From assembly GCA_016218465.1 (NCBI GenBank), contig JACREA010000149.1, positions 1-11,156 of the forward strand: a stretch of 11,156 bases of DNA. Direction: 5' to 3'. Positions 1 to 6,022 of this stretch are shown piece by piece. A program made the position numbers and the translations under genes. Origin of the DNA: Nitrosomonadales bacterium. GTDB lineage: Bacteria > Pseudomonadota > Gammaproteobacteria > Burkholderiales > Gallionellaceae. A model generated the notes under the pieces. It did no database searches. It was given only the letters and a program-made list of their open reading frames with translations, and was not told the DNA's origin. Each line of letters starts with the position of its first letter. Within the stretch, counting starts at the first letter, position 1.

Positions 1-50
1 CGGGCCATGCCCGCGATCAAACGGCTCGCGGGCATGGCCCGCTCCTACAA
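1..50. repeat. REP/REPIN-like inverted repeat downstream of ubiB
   Basis: Positions 1-15 and 27-41 are perfect 15-base inverted copies (CGGGCCATGCCCGCG and its complement) around an 11-base centre. Each arm is itself a small hairpin, GCGGGC-CAT-GCCCGC. On the minus strand the right-hand arm is preceded by TTTGTAGGAGC, the GTAG-type head typical of REP elements mobilised by RAYT (TnpA-REP) transposases. Two REPs facing each other form a REPIN. The left REP is cut by the window edge, so its own GTAG head cannot be seen. It lies about 30 bases past the ubiB stop, a usual place for REPs, and could act as a transcript-end stabiliser or terminator. No RAYT gene is in the window. The assignment to a REP family is from the pattern only. 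Confidence 0.6.
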
Positions 51-79
51 ATAGCTCACCCTGAAATATGTGGGCGGAA

Positions 80-1627
80 TCAGGAAAAAACTACAAAGTA
101 GAAACCGAAAATTTCCCAGGCGAAAAGGGCAAGCAGCAGGAGGCTGACCAGTGTCAGTAAATTGTTGAAGCGTTTTTGCTGCTCAAGAATCTTGCGCATC
201 GTTTCATCGTTGCTGTTGCCGATATCATTGGTAAGATAATGGTGCAGCAGTCGCGGTAGCTGGGGCAACAGGGTGGCGTAGTTGGGCGCTTCGATCTTCA
301 ATGATTTGATGAATCCGCGCCAGCCAACCTGTTCCGCCATCCAAAGTTCCAGCCACGGTTTGGCGGTCTTCCACAAGTCCAGCTCGGGGTCCAGTTGCAG
401 GCCCAGTCCCTCGATATTGAGCAGCGTTTTTTGCAGTAATACCAATTGCGGCTGGACTTCGATGCCGAAGCGGCGCGAAGTCTGGAACAGGCGAAGCAGC
501 ACGCGTCCGAAAGAAACCTCGCGCAACGGCTTGTTGAAGATCGGTTCGCAAACCGCGCGTATGGCCGACTCAAGTTCGTCCACGCGGGTTTCGGCGGGGG
601 CCCAGCCGGATTCGATGTGCACTTCGGCAACGCGCTTGTAGTCGCGGCGGAAGAAGGCGATGAAGTTCTGCGCGAGATAGCGTTTGTCGGTATCGGTCAG
701 TGTGCCCATGATGCCGAAGTCGAGCGCAATATATTGACCGGCATGTGATCCCGTGGCAGCTACCTGCACATTGCCCGGGTGCATGTCTGCGTGAAAGTAG
801 CCGTCGCGGAACACTTGGGAGTAAAAAATCTCAACGCCATTTGCGGCAAGTTTCGGAATGTCTATACCCGCCGCGCGTAGCGCATCCAGTTGGCTGACCG
901 GGATGCCGTACATGCGCTCCATCACCATCACTTCAGGGGTGCAAAAATCCCAGTACATCTCTGGAACCAGCAGCAACGGCGAATCGGCAAAATTACGTTT
1001 GAGCAGGCTGGCGTTGGCGGCTTCGCGGGTGAGGTCCAACTCATCGCCCAGATGTTTTTCAAACTCGCTGACCACTTCGCGCGGTTTGAGGCGGCGGCCA
1101 TCCTCCCAGAGCTTCTCCACCAGCTCTGCCGCTACTTTGAGCAATGCGACATCATGAGCGATGACACGGCTGATGCCGGGGCGCAGGATTTTGACAGCGG
1201 CATGGCGACCATCCGGCAGCACCGCATAATGCACTTGTGCAACCGACGCGCTGGCTACCGGTGTTTCCTCGAAGCTTTTGAATACTGCATTTAACGGTTT
1301 GCCATATGTGGCTTCAAGCACGGCGACAGCCTGCGCTGACGGGAAGGGTGGGACTTGATCCTGCAATTTGGCAAGTTCGTCGGCGATGTCGGCAGGCATC
1401 AAATCGCGCCGTGTGGAAAGCACTTGGCCGAATTTGACGAAAATCGGCCCGAGGTTTTCCAGCGCAAGACGCAACCGCAAAGCGCGCGGCCTCTTGTTAT
1501 TGCGCAGGAACAACAGGATGTTCAGCGGAACGCGCATCCAGCGTACGCGCTCATGGGCGAGCAGGAACTCGTCCAGCCCGAAACGCAGCACCACAAAAAC
1601 AATTTTGAATAAACGGAATATGCGCAT
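80..1627 (-). CDS. ubiB: UbiB, ubiquinone-biosynthesis atypical kinase/ATPase
   Basis: 515 residues, close to the family's usual length. UbiB is an inner-membrane-anchored member of the ABC1/ADCK atypical kinase family whose ATPase activity supports coenzyme Q biosynthesis. Visible hallmarks in order are the KxGQ motif (FVKFGQVLSTRRDLMP, residues 63-78), the alanine-rich nucleotide loop replacing the glycine-rich loop (VASASVAQVH, 124-133), the lysine of AAVK (146), the catalytic loop HADMHPGN (279-286) and DFG (303-305). Two closely packed hydrophobic helices at the C-terminus (about 490-515) are the expected membrane anchor. The ATG at 1627 gives the typical betaproteobacterial N-terminus (MRIFRLFKIVFVVLRFGLDE) but has no clear Shine-Dalgarno sequence. 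A terminator-like hairpin sits 22 bases upstream, so ubiB may not simply be read from the rluA transcript. ubiJ, frequently adjacent, is not present. Confidence 0.96.
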   Translation of the reverse strand: MRIFRLFKIVFVVLRFGLDEFLLAHERVRWMRVPLNILLFLRNNKRPRALRLRLALENLGPIFVKFGQVLSTRRDLMPADIADELAKLQDQVPPFPSAQAVAVLEATYGKPLNAVFKSFEETPVASASVAQVHYAVLPDGRHAAVKILRPGISRVIAHDVALLKVAAELVEKLWEDGRRLKPREVVSEFEKHLGDELDLTREAANASLLKRNFADSPLLLVPEMYWDFCTPEVMVMERMYGIPVSQLDALRAAGIDIPKLAANGVEIFYSQVFRDGYFHADMHPGNVQVAATGSHAGQYIALDFGIMGTLTDTDKRYLAQNFIAFFRRDYKRVAEVHIESGWAPAETRVDELESAIRAVCEPIFNKPLREVSFGRVLLRLFQTSRRFGIEVQPQLVLLQKTLLNIEGLGLQLDPELDLWKTAKPWLELWMAEQVGWRGFIKSLKIEAPNYATLLPQLPRLLHHYLTNDIGNSNDETMRKILEQQKRFNNLLTLVSLLLLALFAWEIFGFYFVVFS

Positions 1628-1629
1628 GT

Positions 1630-1686
1630 TTATTGGCGGCAGGTAATTGAAAAAGGCGCGATTTTAAAATGCGCCCTTCTTTTCAT
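1630..1686 (-). other. Possible 18-codon leader ORF coupled to ubiB
   Basis: A short open frame (ATG at 1686, stop TAA at 1632-1630) begins 4 bases after a GAGGAA Shine-Dalgarno-like sequence (1696-1691), runs through the hairpin at 1655-1675 and ends two bases before the ubiB ATG. It encodes MKRRAHFKIAPFSITCRQ. Because ubiB itself lacks an obvious ribosome-binding site, translation of this leader could both melt the hairpin and deliver ribosomes to ubiB. The ORF is very short and could be chance, and no homologue is recognised. Confidence 0.2.
1650..1676 (-). terminator. Rho-independent terminator-like hairpin between rluA and ubiB
   Basis: On the minus strand the transcript would fold as GGCGC-ATTTT/AAAAT-C-GCGCC (1675-1655, one bulged base), followed at once by five U (1654-1650). 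This is the canonical stem plus U-tract layout and lies about 70 bases after the rluA stop. The only unusual point is that it stands just 22 bases before the ubiB start codon, so it may terminate rluA mRNA or act as an attenuator in the ubiB leader. Confidence 0.65.
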
Positions 1687-1723
1687 CCGGTTCCTCATGG
1701 GTAGGTAAAGCAAAACGATTGCG

Positions 1724-1732
1724 AGTATAGCA
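1724..1732 (-). promoter_or_regulatory. Candidate extended -10 promoter for ubiB
   Basis: TGCTATACT read on the minus strand at 1732-1724 matches an extended -10 element (TGn plus TATAAT with one mismatch). No convincing -35 is seen at 16-18 bases, which extended -10 promoters tolerate. Transcription would start near 1717, upstream of the hairpin, giving ubiB a leader of about 90 bases that contains it. Supported by motif only. Confidence 0.3.
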
Positions 1733-1743
1733 TCGGCAGATAT

Positions 1744-2379
1744 TCAGAACGGAGGCTCGCACACCGTGGTCAACATCCTGCCGCTGAGCGGATGTGCAAA
1801 GATCAGCGAACAGGCGTGTAGCAGCAATCGCCCGGATGTGCGGCCACCATATAACTCATCGCCTTTAATCGGGTGCCCTATCGCCGCCATGTGTACGCGC
1901 AACTGGTGAGTACGGCCAGTCACCGGTTCCAGTTCGACGCGGCTGGTGTCAGTGCACTCATCACGAGCAAGCAAACGGTACCGTGTGAGAGAAGGTTTGC
2001 CGTTGGCAAAATCCACTTTCTGGCGCGGGCGATTCGGCCAGTCTGATATGAGCGGCAGATCAACTTCGCCTGACGCAGTTCTTATTTGCCCCGCAAGGAT
2101 CGCGACGTATCGTTTTTCCACCTCACGTTCCCGGAACATCTGCGACAGGCGACGCTGCATCTCCACGCCACGCGCGAACACCATCAAGCCGGAAGCCGCC
2201 ATGTCGAGGCGGTGCACCACCAAGGCATCGGGGACTTTTTGCTGGATGCGGGAAGTAAGGCAATCCTGCTTGTCGTCGCCGCGTCCCGGCACAGCCAGCA
2301 TTCCAGCAGGTTTCGCCGCCACAAGTAACGCGTTGTCGAGATGGATCAGGCCGGGGACGCAATCATTGCTTGTCGTCAT
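1744..2379 (-). CDS. rluA: RluA, 23S rRNA / tRNA pseudouridine synthase
   Basis: 211 residues from the chosen ATG at 2379, close to the ~219 of E. coli RluA. That enzyme isomerises U746 of 23S rRNA and U32 of some tRNAs. The catalytic motif HRLD (residues 56-59, Asp59 the nucleophile) sits in VVHRLDMAASGLMVFAR. The RluA-type block LPLISDWPNRPRQKV and the C-terminal GRTHQLRVHMAAIGHPI-GDELYGG and RLLLHA blocks follow, matching RluA rather than RluC/RluD, and there is no N-terminal S4 domain. The open frame extends upstream to 2448, but those 23 residues (rich in Arg/Thr) overlap the preceding small gene and look unlike the family. The 2379 start overlaps that gene's stop by 17 bases, suggesting translational coupling. 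Confidence 0.92.
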   Translation of the reverse strand: MTTSNDCVPGLIHLDNALLVAAKPAGMLAVPGRGDDKQDCLTSRIQQKVPDALVVHRLDMAASGLMVFARGVEMQRRLSQMFREREVEKRYVAILAGQIRTASGEVDLPLISDWPNRPRQKVDFANGKPSLTRYRLLARDECTDTSRVELEPVTGRTHQLRVHMAAIGHPIKGDELYGGRTSGRLLLHACSLIFAHPLSGRMLTTVCEPPF

Positions 2380-2557
2380 TACCGTGCTGTACTGTGGTCT
2401 CGTTGCCGGCCGGCTTCTTTTTAGGTCGGTTCTTGTTTGGATCGGCAAAGCGGAAACGCCCGAAGAGCACGCACCCTTTCATGCCCGGATCGCAGGGCAG
2501 ATTATTGACGCGCGCGCATTTGTTGTCGCTTTCATGCGGGCATCCCCATGAGCTCAT
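2363..2557 (-). CDS. Small four-cysteine protein, probable metal binder
   Basis: 64 residues with a good Shine-Dalgarno sequence (AAGGAA, six bases before the ATG), in the same direction as rluA and overlapping its start. Cysteines at 6, 14, 22 and 29 (CX7CX7CX6C) lie in a compact N-terminal half (GCPHE, NNLPCDPGMKGCVLFGRF). A basic, Lys/Asn/Pro-rich tail follows. There is no signal peptide or membrane helix, so it is probably cytoplasmic. The spacing suggests a structural zinc or iron site, which is inference. I recall similar unnamed short proteins with the CDPGMKGCVL-type block in betaproteobacteria, but no function. The overlap with rluA hints at a joint role in RNA modification or simply shared expression. 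Confidence 0.75.
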   Translation of the reverse strand: MSSWGCPHESDNKCARVNNLPCDPGMKGCVLFGRFRFADPNKNRPKKKPAGNETTVQHGNDDKQ

Positions 2558-2739
2558 GAGTTATTCCTTTCCCGTTATATTCAGGTTCTGGCTTTATACG
2601 CGCTAAATTTGCATCGGCACGAACCAGGCCAATCTGCGAAACGCATTGCGCAAAGTGCGCTTATTTGCAAACGGAGCAATATCAATTTTTCGACAATCTC
2701 GGTACAGGGTAGTTGCGAAGCGCTGACTATTATAAGAAG

Positions 2740-3474
2740 CTAAAATTTGTATCCCCGGTGCACCGCGACCACTCCGCCAGTCATGTTGAAGTATTCGACG
2801 CGCTCCAGACCGGCGTCTTCCATCATTTTCTTCAGCTCTTCCTGCCCCGGGTGCATGCGGATGGATTCGGCAAGATAGCGGTAGCTGTCGGCATCGTTGG
2901 CGATCAATTCACCGATCTTAGGCAGCAGGTTGAACGAATAAGCATCGTAGATTTTTTCCAGTGGCTTGGCGACCTTGGAAAACTCCAGCACGATCACACG
3001 GCCGCCCGGCCTGATTACGCGATACATTTCGCGCAGGGCGGCATCCTTGTGGGTGACGTTGCGCAGGCCGAAGGCGATGCTGACGCAGTCAAAATAATTG
3101 TCGGGGAACGGCAGGTGTTCTGCATCGCATTGCGTGACCGGCGTCGCAAAGCCTTCGTCCAGCAGGCGGTCGCGCCCGACGCGCAGCATGGCGTTGTTGA
3201 TGTCGGTGAGCACCACCTGTCCATTGCTGCCGACATTTTTCAGGAACAGCCGCGACAAGTCGGCTGAACCACCTGCCACGTCCAGCACTCGTTGCCCTTC
3301 GCGTACGCCGCTGAGGCCGACCGCAAAGCGTTTCCAGAGGCGATGCAGCCCGACCGACATCAGGTCGTTCATCACGTCGTATTTGCCGGCGACCGAGGTG
3401 AATACGCCCGCGACGCGTTTGGCTTTTTCTTCTTCGGTGACCGTCTCGAAACCGAAATGGGTAGTTTTGGTCAT
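2740..3474 (-). CDS. ubiE: UbiE, ubiquinone/menaquinone C-methyltransferase
   Basis: 244 residues against 251 in E. coli. UbiE is a SAM-dependent class I methyltransferase that C-methylates the benzoquinol (and demethylmenaquinol) ring. Family signatures are KYDVMNDLMSVGLHRLWKR (31-49), the SAM-binding motif I VLDVAGGSADLS (63-74, where many homologues have GGTGDL), FDCVSIAFGLRNV for post-motif regions, and RPGGRVIVLEFSK. The C-terminal GGVVAVHRGYKF is typical. It starts 30 bases after the DUF971 stop and is followed by 182 bases without a recognisable gene. The product feeds the same pathway as ubiB downstream, yet the usual intervening ubiJ is missing. Confidence 0.96.
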   Translation of the reverse strand: MTKTTHFGFETVTEEEKAKRVAGVFTSVAGKYDVMNDLMSVGLHRLWKRFAVGLSGVREGQRVLDVAGGSADLSRLFLKNVGSNGQVVLTDINNAMLRVGRDRLLDEGFATPVTQCDAEHLPFPDNYFDCVSIAFGLRNVTHKDAALREMYRVIRPGGRVIVLEFSKVAKPLEKIYDAYSFNLLPKIGELIANDADSYRYLAESIRMHPGQEELKKMMEDAGLERVEYFNMTGGVVAVHRGYKF

Positions 3475-3504
3475 TGGATATGCCTTTGTTTCAATGCCAG
3501 GAAT

Positions 3505-3912
3505 TTAATGCCCGCATCCTCGCGGTTTGTGGCTGCCTGCCGTTTGCGGACTGGGCTCGCGGCTTGCTCCCGCTGCTTCCAGTTGCTTCAGGTAATCCTG
3601 CCACATTACATCCTGGTTCTGGCCCAGTCCGTACAAGTATTCCCAGGTGTAAAGTCCGCTGTCGTGCCCGTCGTCGAAGATCAGTTTGAGCGCGTAGGTG
3701 CCCACCGGCTCTACATTGAGCAGCATCACATTTTTCTTGCCGACTTGCAGCACTTCCTGCCCCGGTCCGTGGCCGCGTGCTTCGGCGGAGGGTGTGTATA
3801 CGCGAAGAAATTCATAAGGCAGGCGGTAACGCGCGCCATCATCAAATGCGATTTCCAGACTTCGAGATTGCTGGTGCAGGATGATTTCTGTGGGTTGTTC
3901 ATTGGATGACAT
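3505..3912 (-). CDS. DUF971 (GBBH-like N-terminal domain) protein
   Basis: 135 residues. The first ~105 form a DUF971 domain: EIILHQQSRSLEIAFDDG, YRLPYEFLRVYTPSAEARGHG, then VEPVGTYALKLIFDDGHDSGLYTWEYLYGLG. The family is the same fold as the N-terminal metal-binding domain of gamma-butyrobetaine hydroxylase and is also found fused to Mrp/ApbC ATPases. Its stand-alone role is not established. The tail after residue 110 is low-complexity and ends in GCGH. It begins 8 bases after the rfaE2 stop with TAGGTAA as a weak ribosome site and is followed 30 bases later by ubiE. Placement directly before ubiE is common in betaproteobacteria and suggests, without proof, a link to quinone metabolism or metal handling. 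Confidence 0.9.
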   Translation of the reverse strand: MSSNEQPTEIILHQQSRSLEIAFDDGARYRLPYEFLRVYTPSAEARGHGPGQEVLQVGKKNVMLLNVEPVGTYALKLIFDDGHDSGLYTWEYLYGLGQNQDVMWQDYLKQLEAAGASREPSPQTAGSHKPRGCGH

Positions 3913-3920
3913 ACTTTTAC

Positions 3921-4406
3921 CTATAGGGAACGGATTTTATTTAAAAGAGAGGTGGTGGAGCGCTCATGTAAAAACGGGATGCTGTGTATCGCACCGCCCC
4001 AGCCTTGTACTTCCTTTGCACCGACGATGTTGGCGGGCTGCCAGTCACCGCCTTTGACCAGTATATCGGGGCGACATACGCTGATTAAATTCAGCGGGGT
4101 ATCTTCTTCAAACAACACAACCATGCTGACCGATTCGAGCGCGGCGAGTACCATCATGCGGTCCTGCTCGGAGTTGATCGGACGGTCGCCACCTTTGCCC
4201 AGCCTTTTCACCGATGCGTCGCTGTTCACACCCACGATGAGGGCAGCACCCAACGCGCGGGCTTGAGCAAGATAGGTTACATGGCCGCGGTGCAGCACGT
4301 CAAAACAGCCATTTGTGAATACCAGCGGATGCGGCAGTCCAGCAATCCGTTTGGTGAGTTCACCAGCCGTGCAGAGTTTGCGTTCGAAAGCGGGCGCAGG
4401 ATACAT
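3921..4406 (-). CDS. rfaE2: D-glycero-beta-D-manno-heptose 1-phosphate adenylyltransferase
   Basis: 161 residues, the stand-alone adenylyltransferase corresponding to the C-terminal domain of E. coli HldE. It transfers AMP from ATP to heptose-1-phosphate to make ADP-heptose for the LPS inner core. Nucleotidyltransferase motifs are FTNGCFDVLHRGH (30-42, with HxGH at 39-42), VGVNSDASVKRLGKGGDRP (58-76), the DILVKGGDW block (114-122) and the C-terminal ERSTTSLLNKI equivalent to the family's STT motif. The kinase half is not in the window and is presumably a separate rfaE1 elsewhere, as is usual in betaproteobacteria. The ATG is two bases after the dolP stop, so the two are tightly coupled. A GmhA-type isomerase lies two genes upstream, placing two steps of one pathway in one operon. 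Confidence 0.94.
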   Translation of the reverse strand: MYPAPAFERKLCTAGELTKRIAGLPHPLVFTNGCFDVLHRGHVTYLAQARALGAALIVGVNSDASVKRLGKGGDRPINSEQDRMMVLAALESVSMVVLFEEDTPLNLISVCRPDILVKGGDWQPANIVGAKEVQGWGGAIHSIPFLHERSTTSLLNKIRSL

Positions 4407-4408
4407 AT

Positions 4409-4981
4409 TCAGTCGGCGTATTCGAACAGCTTGACTACGCGCTTCACCCGGTTGGTGGTGCTGGCGACCTCAGCGGCGGCATCGGCTTCGGCACGATTGA
4501 CGTTACCTATCAAAAATACTGTGCCATTTTCTGTTACGGCTTTGATGTGGTCGGTGCTGATGTGCTTGTCGCGCGCGAATCGCAATTTTACGTTTGTTGT
4601 GATAAGGCTGTCATTGCTGCGCGAGGCCAGCGAGCTGTTGCCGGAAATAACCAATTCATTGTTTACGTGGCGCACGTCCTCAATGGCGGAAACGATCTTT
4701 TCGACCGAGGTCTTGATGGTTTCGTCCGGCACTTCTCCGCTGATCAGCACGTTGCGATAAAAGCTCGTCACATTGACGTGTATTAAGATTCTGAATTGCT
4801 CATAGATGAGGTCAATCGCCTTGTCCTCGATCTTCTGATCTTCCTTATAAACCTCGTTGAAGCTGAGATCCTGTGCCTTCGTGGCAGTATCCGCAGCTTC
4901 AGCTGCAAACACAGAAAAACTGCCTTGCAGCAAATACGCAAAAAATAATAAACGTACCGGAAAGGTTAACCGCATGTTCAT
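4409..4981 (-). CDS. dolP: DolP-like protein with two BON domains, lipobox Cys replaced by Ser
   Basis: 190 residues. An export signal (about 1-27) is followed by two BON domains (about 48-115 and 125-188). The stretches AHVNVTSF-like IHVNVTSFYRNVLISGEVPD, VEKIVSAIEDVRHVNNEL and VKRVVKLFEYAD are characteristic of DolP (formerly YraP), which binds anionic phospholipid at the outer membrane and supports envelope integrity. DolP is normally a lipoprotein. Here the signal reads FAYLLQGSFSVFAAE, where the expected LLQGC lipobox has Ser21 (AGT) instead of Cys, and an A-x-A type signal-peptidase I site follows. It may therefore be soluble periplasmic. The ATG overlaps the gmhA stop in an ATGA arrangement. 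The order gmhA/diaA-dolP matches the E. coli locus. Confidence 0.87.
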   Translation of the reverse strand: MNMRLTFPVRLLFFAYLLQGSFSVFAAEAADTATKAQDLSFNEVYKEDQKIEDKAIDLIYEQFRILIHVNVTSFYRNVLISGEVPDETIKTSVEKIVSAIEDVRHVNNELVISGNSSLASRSNDSLITTNVKLRFARDKHISTDHIKAVTENGTVFLIGNVNRAEADAAAEVASTTNRVKRVVKLFEYAD

Positions 4982-5565
4982 TCGCCCAACAAATGGAAGT
5001 CAATTATGTCGCACAGGCAATGCAGGGTAAGCAGGTGAACTTCCTGAATTCGCGCGGTGCTGTGTGCATCCACGCAAATCAATATATCTTTGGAGTTTAG
5101 CGCGCGGGCCATTTCTCCGCCATCGCGGCCGGTCAGAACGATTACGCGCATGCTGCGCTCGTGAGCTGCATGAATCGCGGCCAGCACATTCGGAGAATTG
5201 CCGCTGGTGGAAATGGCCAGCAGGCTGTCGCCGGGCAAACCTAATGCGCGAACCTGCTTGGAAAATATCTGGTTGTAATCGTAATCATTGGCAATCGAAG
5301 TCAGCACTGAACTGTCGGTAGTCAGCGCAACACATGCCAAGCCGGGGCGTTCTTTTTCAAAGCGATTCAGTAATTCCGCAGCGAAATGCTGGGCATCGGC
5401 AGCCGAACCGCCATTGCCGCAGCAAAGAATCTTGCCGTCGTTGGTGACGCAGTCGAAAAAGATTTGTGCGCTCTCTGCAATTGGTTTAGCCAGCGCGTCC
5501 TTGACCTTCAGTTTGAGCTCCGCGCTGTCCTTGAAATGCTTGATGATGCGTTTGTTAATGTCCAT
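4978..5565 (-). CDS. gmhA: SIS-domain phosphoheptose isomerase (GmhA/DiaA family)
   Basis: 195 residues, a single SIS sugar-isomerase domain. By overall sequence and gene order it resembles E. coli DiaA, the DnaA-binding initiation factor: CCGNGGSAADAQHFAAE (48-64), LLNRFEKERP, KQVRALG, LAISTSGNS (116-124) and ARIQEVHLLTLHCLCDIID (171-189). However, residues at the positions of the GmhA zinc ligands appear intact: His60, Glu64, Gln174 and His182, with the +4 and +8 spacings known for E. coli and Burkholderia GmhA. From memory, E. coli DiaA lacks the Glu and last His. Isomerisation of sedoheptulose-7-phosphate, the first ADP-heptose step, is therefore plausible, and rfaE2 lies two genes downstream. 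A DiaA-type role cannot be excluded. No clear Shine-Dalgarno precedes the ATG. It overlaps dolP by 4 bases. Confidence 0.88.
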   Translation of the reverse strand: MDINKRIIKHFKDSAELKLKVKDALAKPIAESAQIFFDCVTNDGKILCCGNGGSAADAQHFAAELLNRFEKERPGLACVALTTDSSVLTSIANDYDYNQIFSKQVRALGLPGDSLLAISTSGNSPNVLAAIHAAHERSMRVIVLTGRDGGEMARALNSKDILICVDAHSTARIQEVHLLTLHCLCDIIDFHLLGE

Positions 5566-5605
5566 GGTATTTGATTATTTGATGAATGGAGATATTAGCC
5601 TAAAA

Positions 5606-5611
5606 ATTATA
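5606..5611 (-). promoter_or_regulatory. Candidate -10 element before gmhA
   Basis: The 112-base gap between yraN and gmhA carries a perfect TATAAT on the minus strand at 5611-5606, about 40 bases before the gmhA ATG, but no good -35 hexamer at 16-18 bases. It could be an internal promoter for gmhA-dolP-rfaE2-DUF971-ubiE. The gap also has a short inverted pair (CCGCA/TGCGG) without a U-tract, so no terminator is called. Confidence 0.33.
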
Positions 5612-5677
5612 TTTCGGAACCGCAGGCAATGCGGAACTCGCGGGAAAAGCACGCAGCTTGGTTATTGCCTTCATAGA

Positions 5678-6022
5678 TCATGCATCGAATGCATTTTTCA
5701 GCCATTGGGCATTTTTGCCCTGTGCATCGCCAAGCAATACGGCATCGAAGCGACATGCGGGGGTATGCGCCAAACCGGAAAGATATTGTTGCGACGTGCT
5801 GATGATGCGCTTTTGCTTATGAATATCTATGCTGGCCGCAGCACCGCCGAAATCCGTATTGCGCCGTAATCGCACTTCAACAAATACTAACGTGTCGCCA
5901 TCCTGCATTATCAAATCGATTTCGCCAAAACGCCCCCGATAATTCTGTTCGATCAACTTTAAGCCCTGTTTCTGCAAATACTGCGCAGCCCATTGTTCGG
6001 CTGGCGCGCCCCTGTTATTCAT
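5678..6022 (-). CDS. yraN: YraN, UPF0102 endonuclease-like protein
   Basis: 114 residues, a normal length for the UPF0102/YraN family, which has a Holliday-junction-resolvase/restriction-endonuclease-like fold and no firmly established function. The N-terminus NRGAPAEQWAAQYLQKQGLKL is followed by the metal-site block FGEIDLIMQDGDTLVFVEVRLR (33-53), with Glu34, Asp36, Glu49 and the V-R pattern of the PD-(D/E)xK-like core. The C-terminal half is shorter and less conserved (PACRFDAVLL). Its ATG overlaps the lpoA stop by 4 bases (ATGA), so the two are translationally coupled, exactly as expected from the conserved lpoA-yraN pairing. Confidence 0.93.
   Translation of the reverse strand: MNNRGAPAEQWAAQYLQKQGLKLIEQNYRGRFGEIDLIMQDGDTLVFVEVRLRRNTDFGGAAASIDIHKQKRIISTSQQYLSGLAHTPACRFDAVLLGDAQGKNAQWLKNAFDA

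Noticed and set aside
2380..2448. Upstream ATG of rluA at 2448
   Set aside because: It would add 23 Arg/Thr-rich residues unlike the family and overlap most of the small Cys gene's 3' half; the start at 2379 matches RluA length.
2648..2660. Palindrome GCGCA-AAG-TGCGC downstream of ubiE as a terminator
   Set aside because: The stem is short and no T-tract follows it on the minus strand.
2713..3267. 184-residue plus-strand ORF opposite ubiE, and other long plus-strand ORFs opposite ubiB and rluA
   Set aside because: They are antisense shadows of well-supported genes, with no ribosome sites or recognisable domains.
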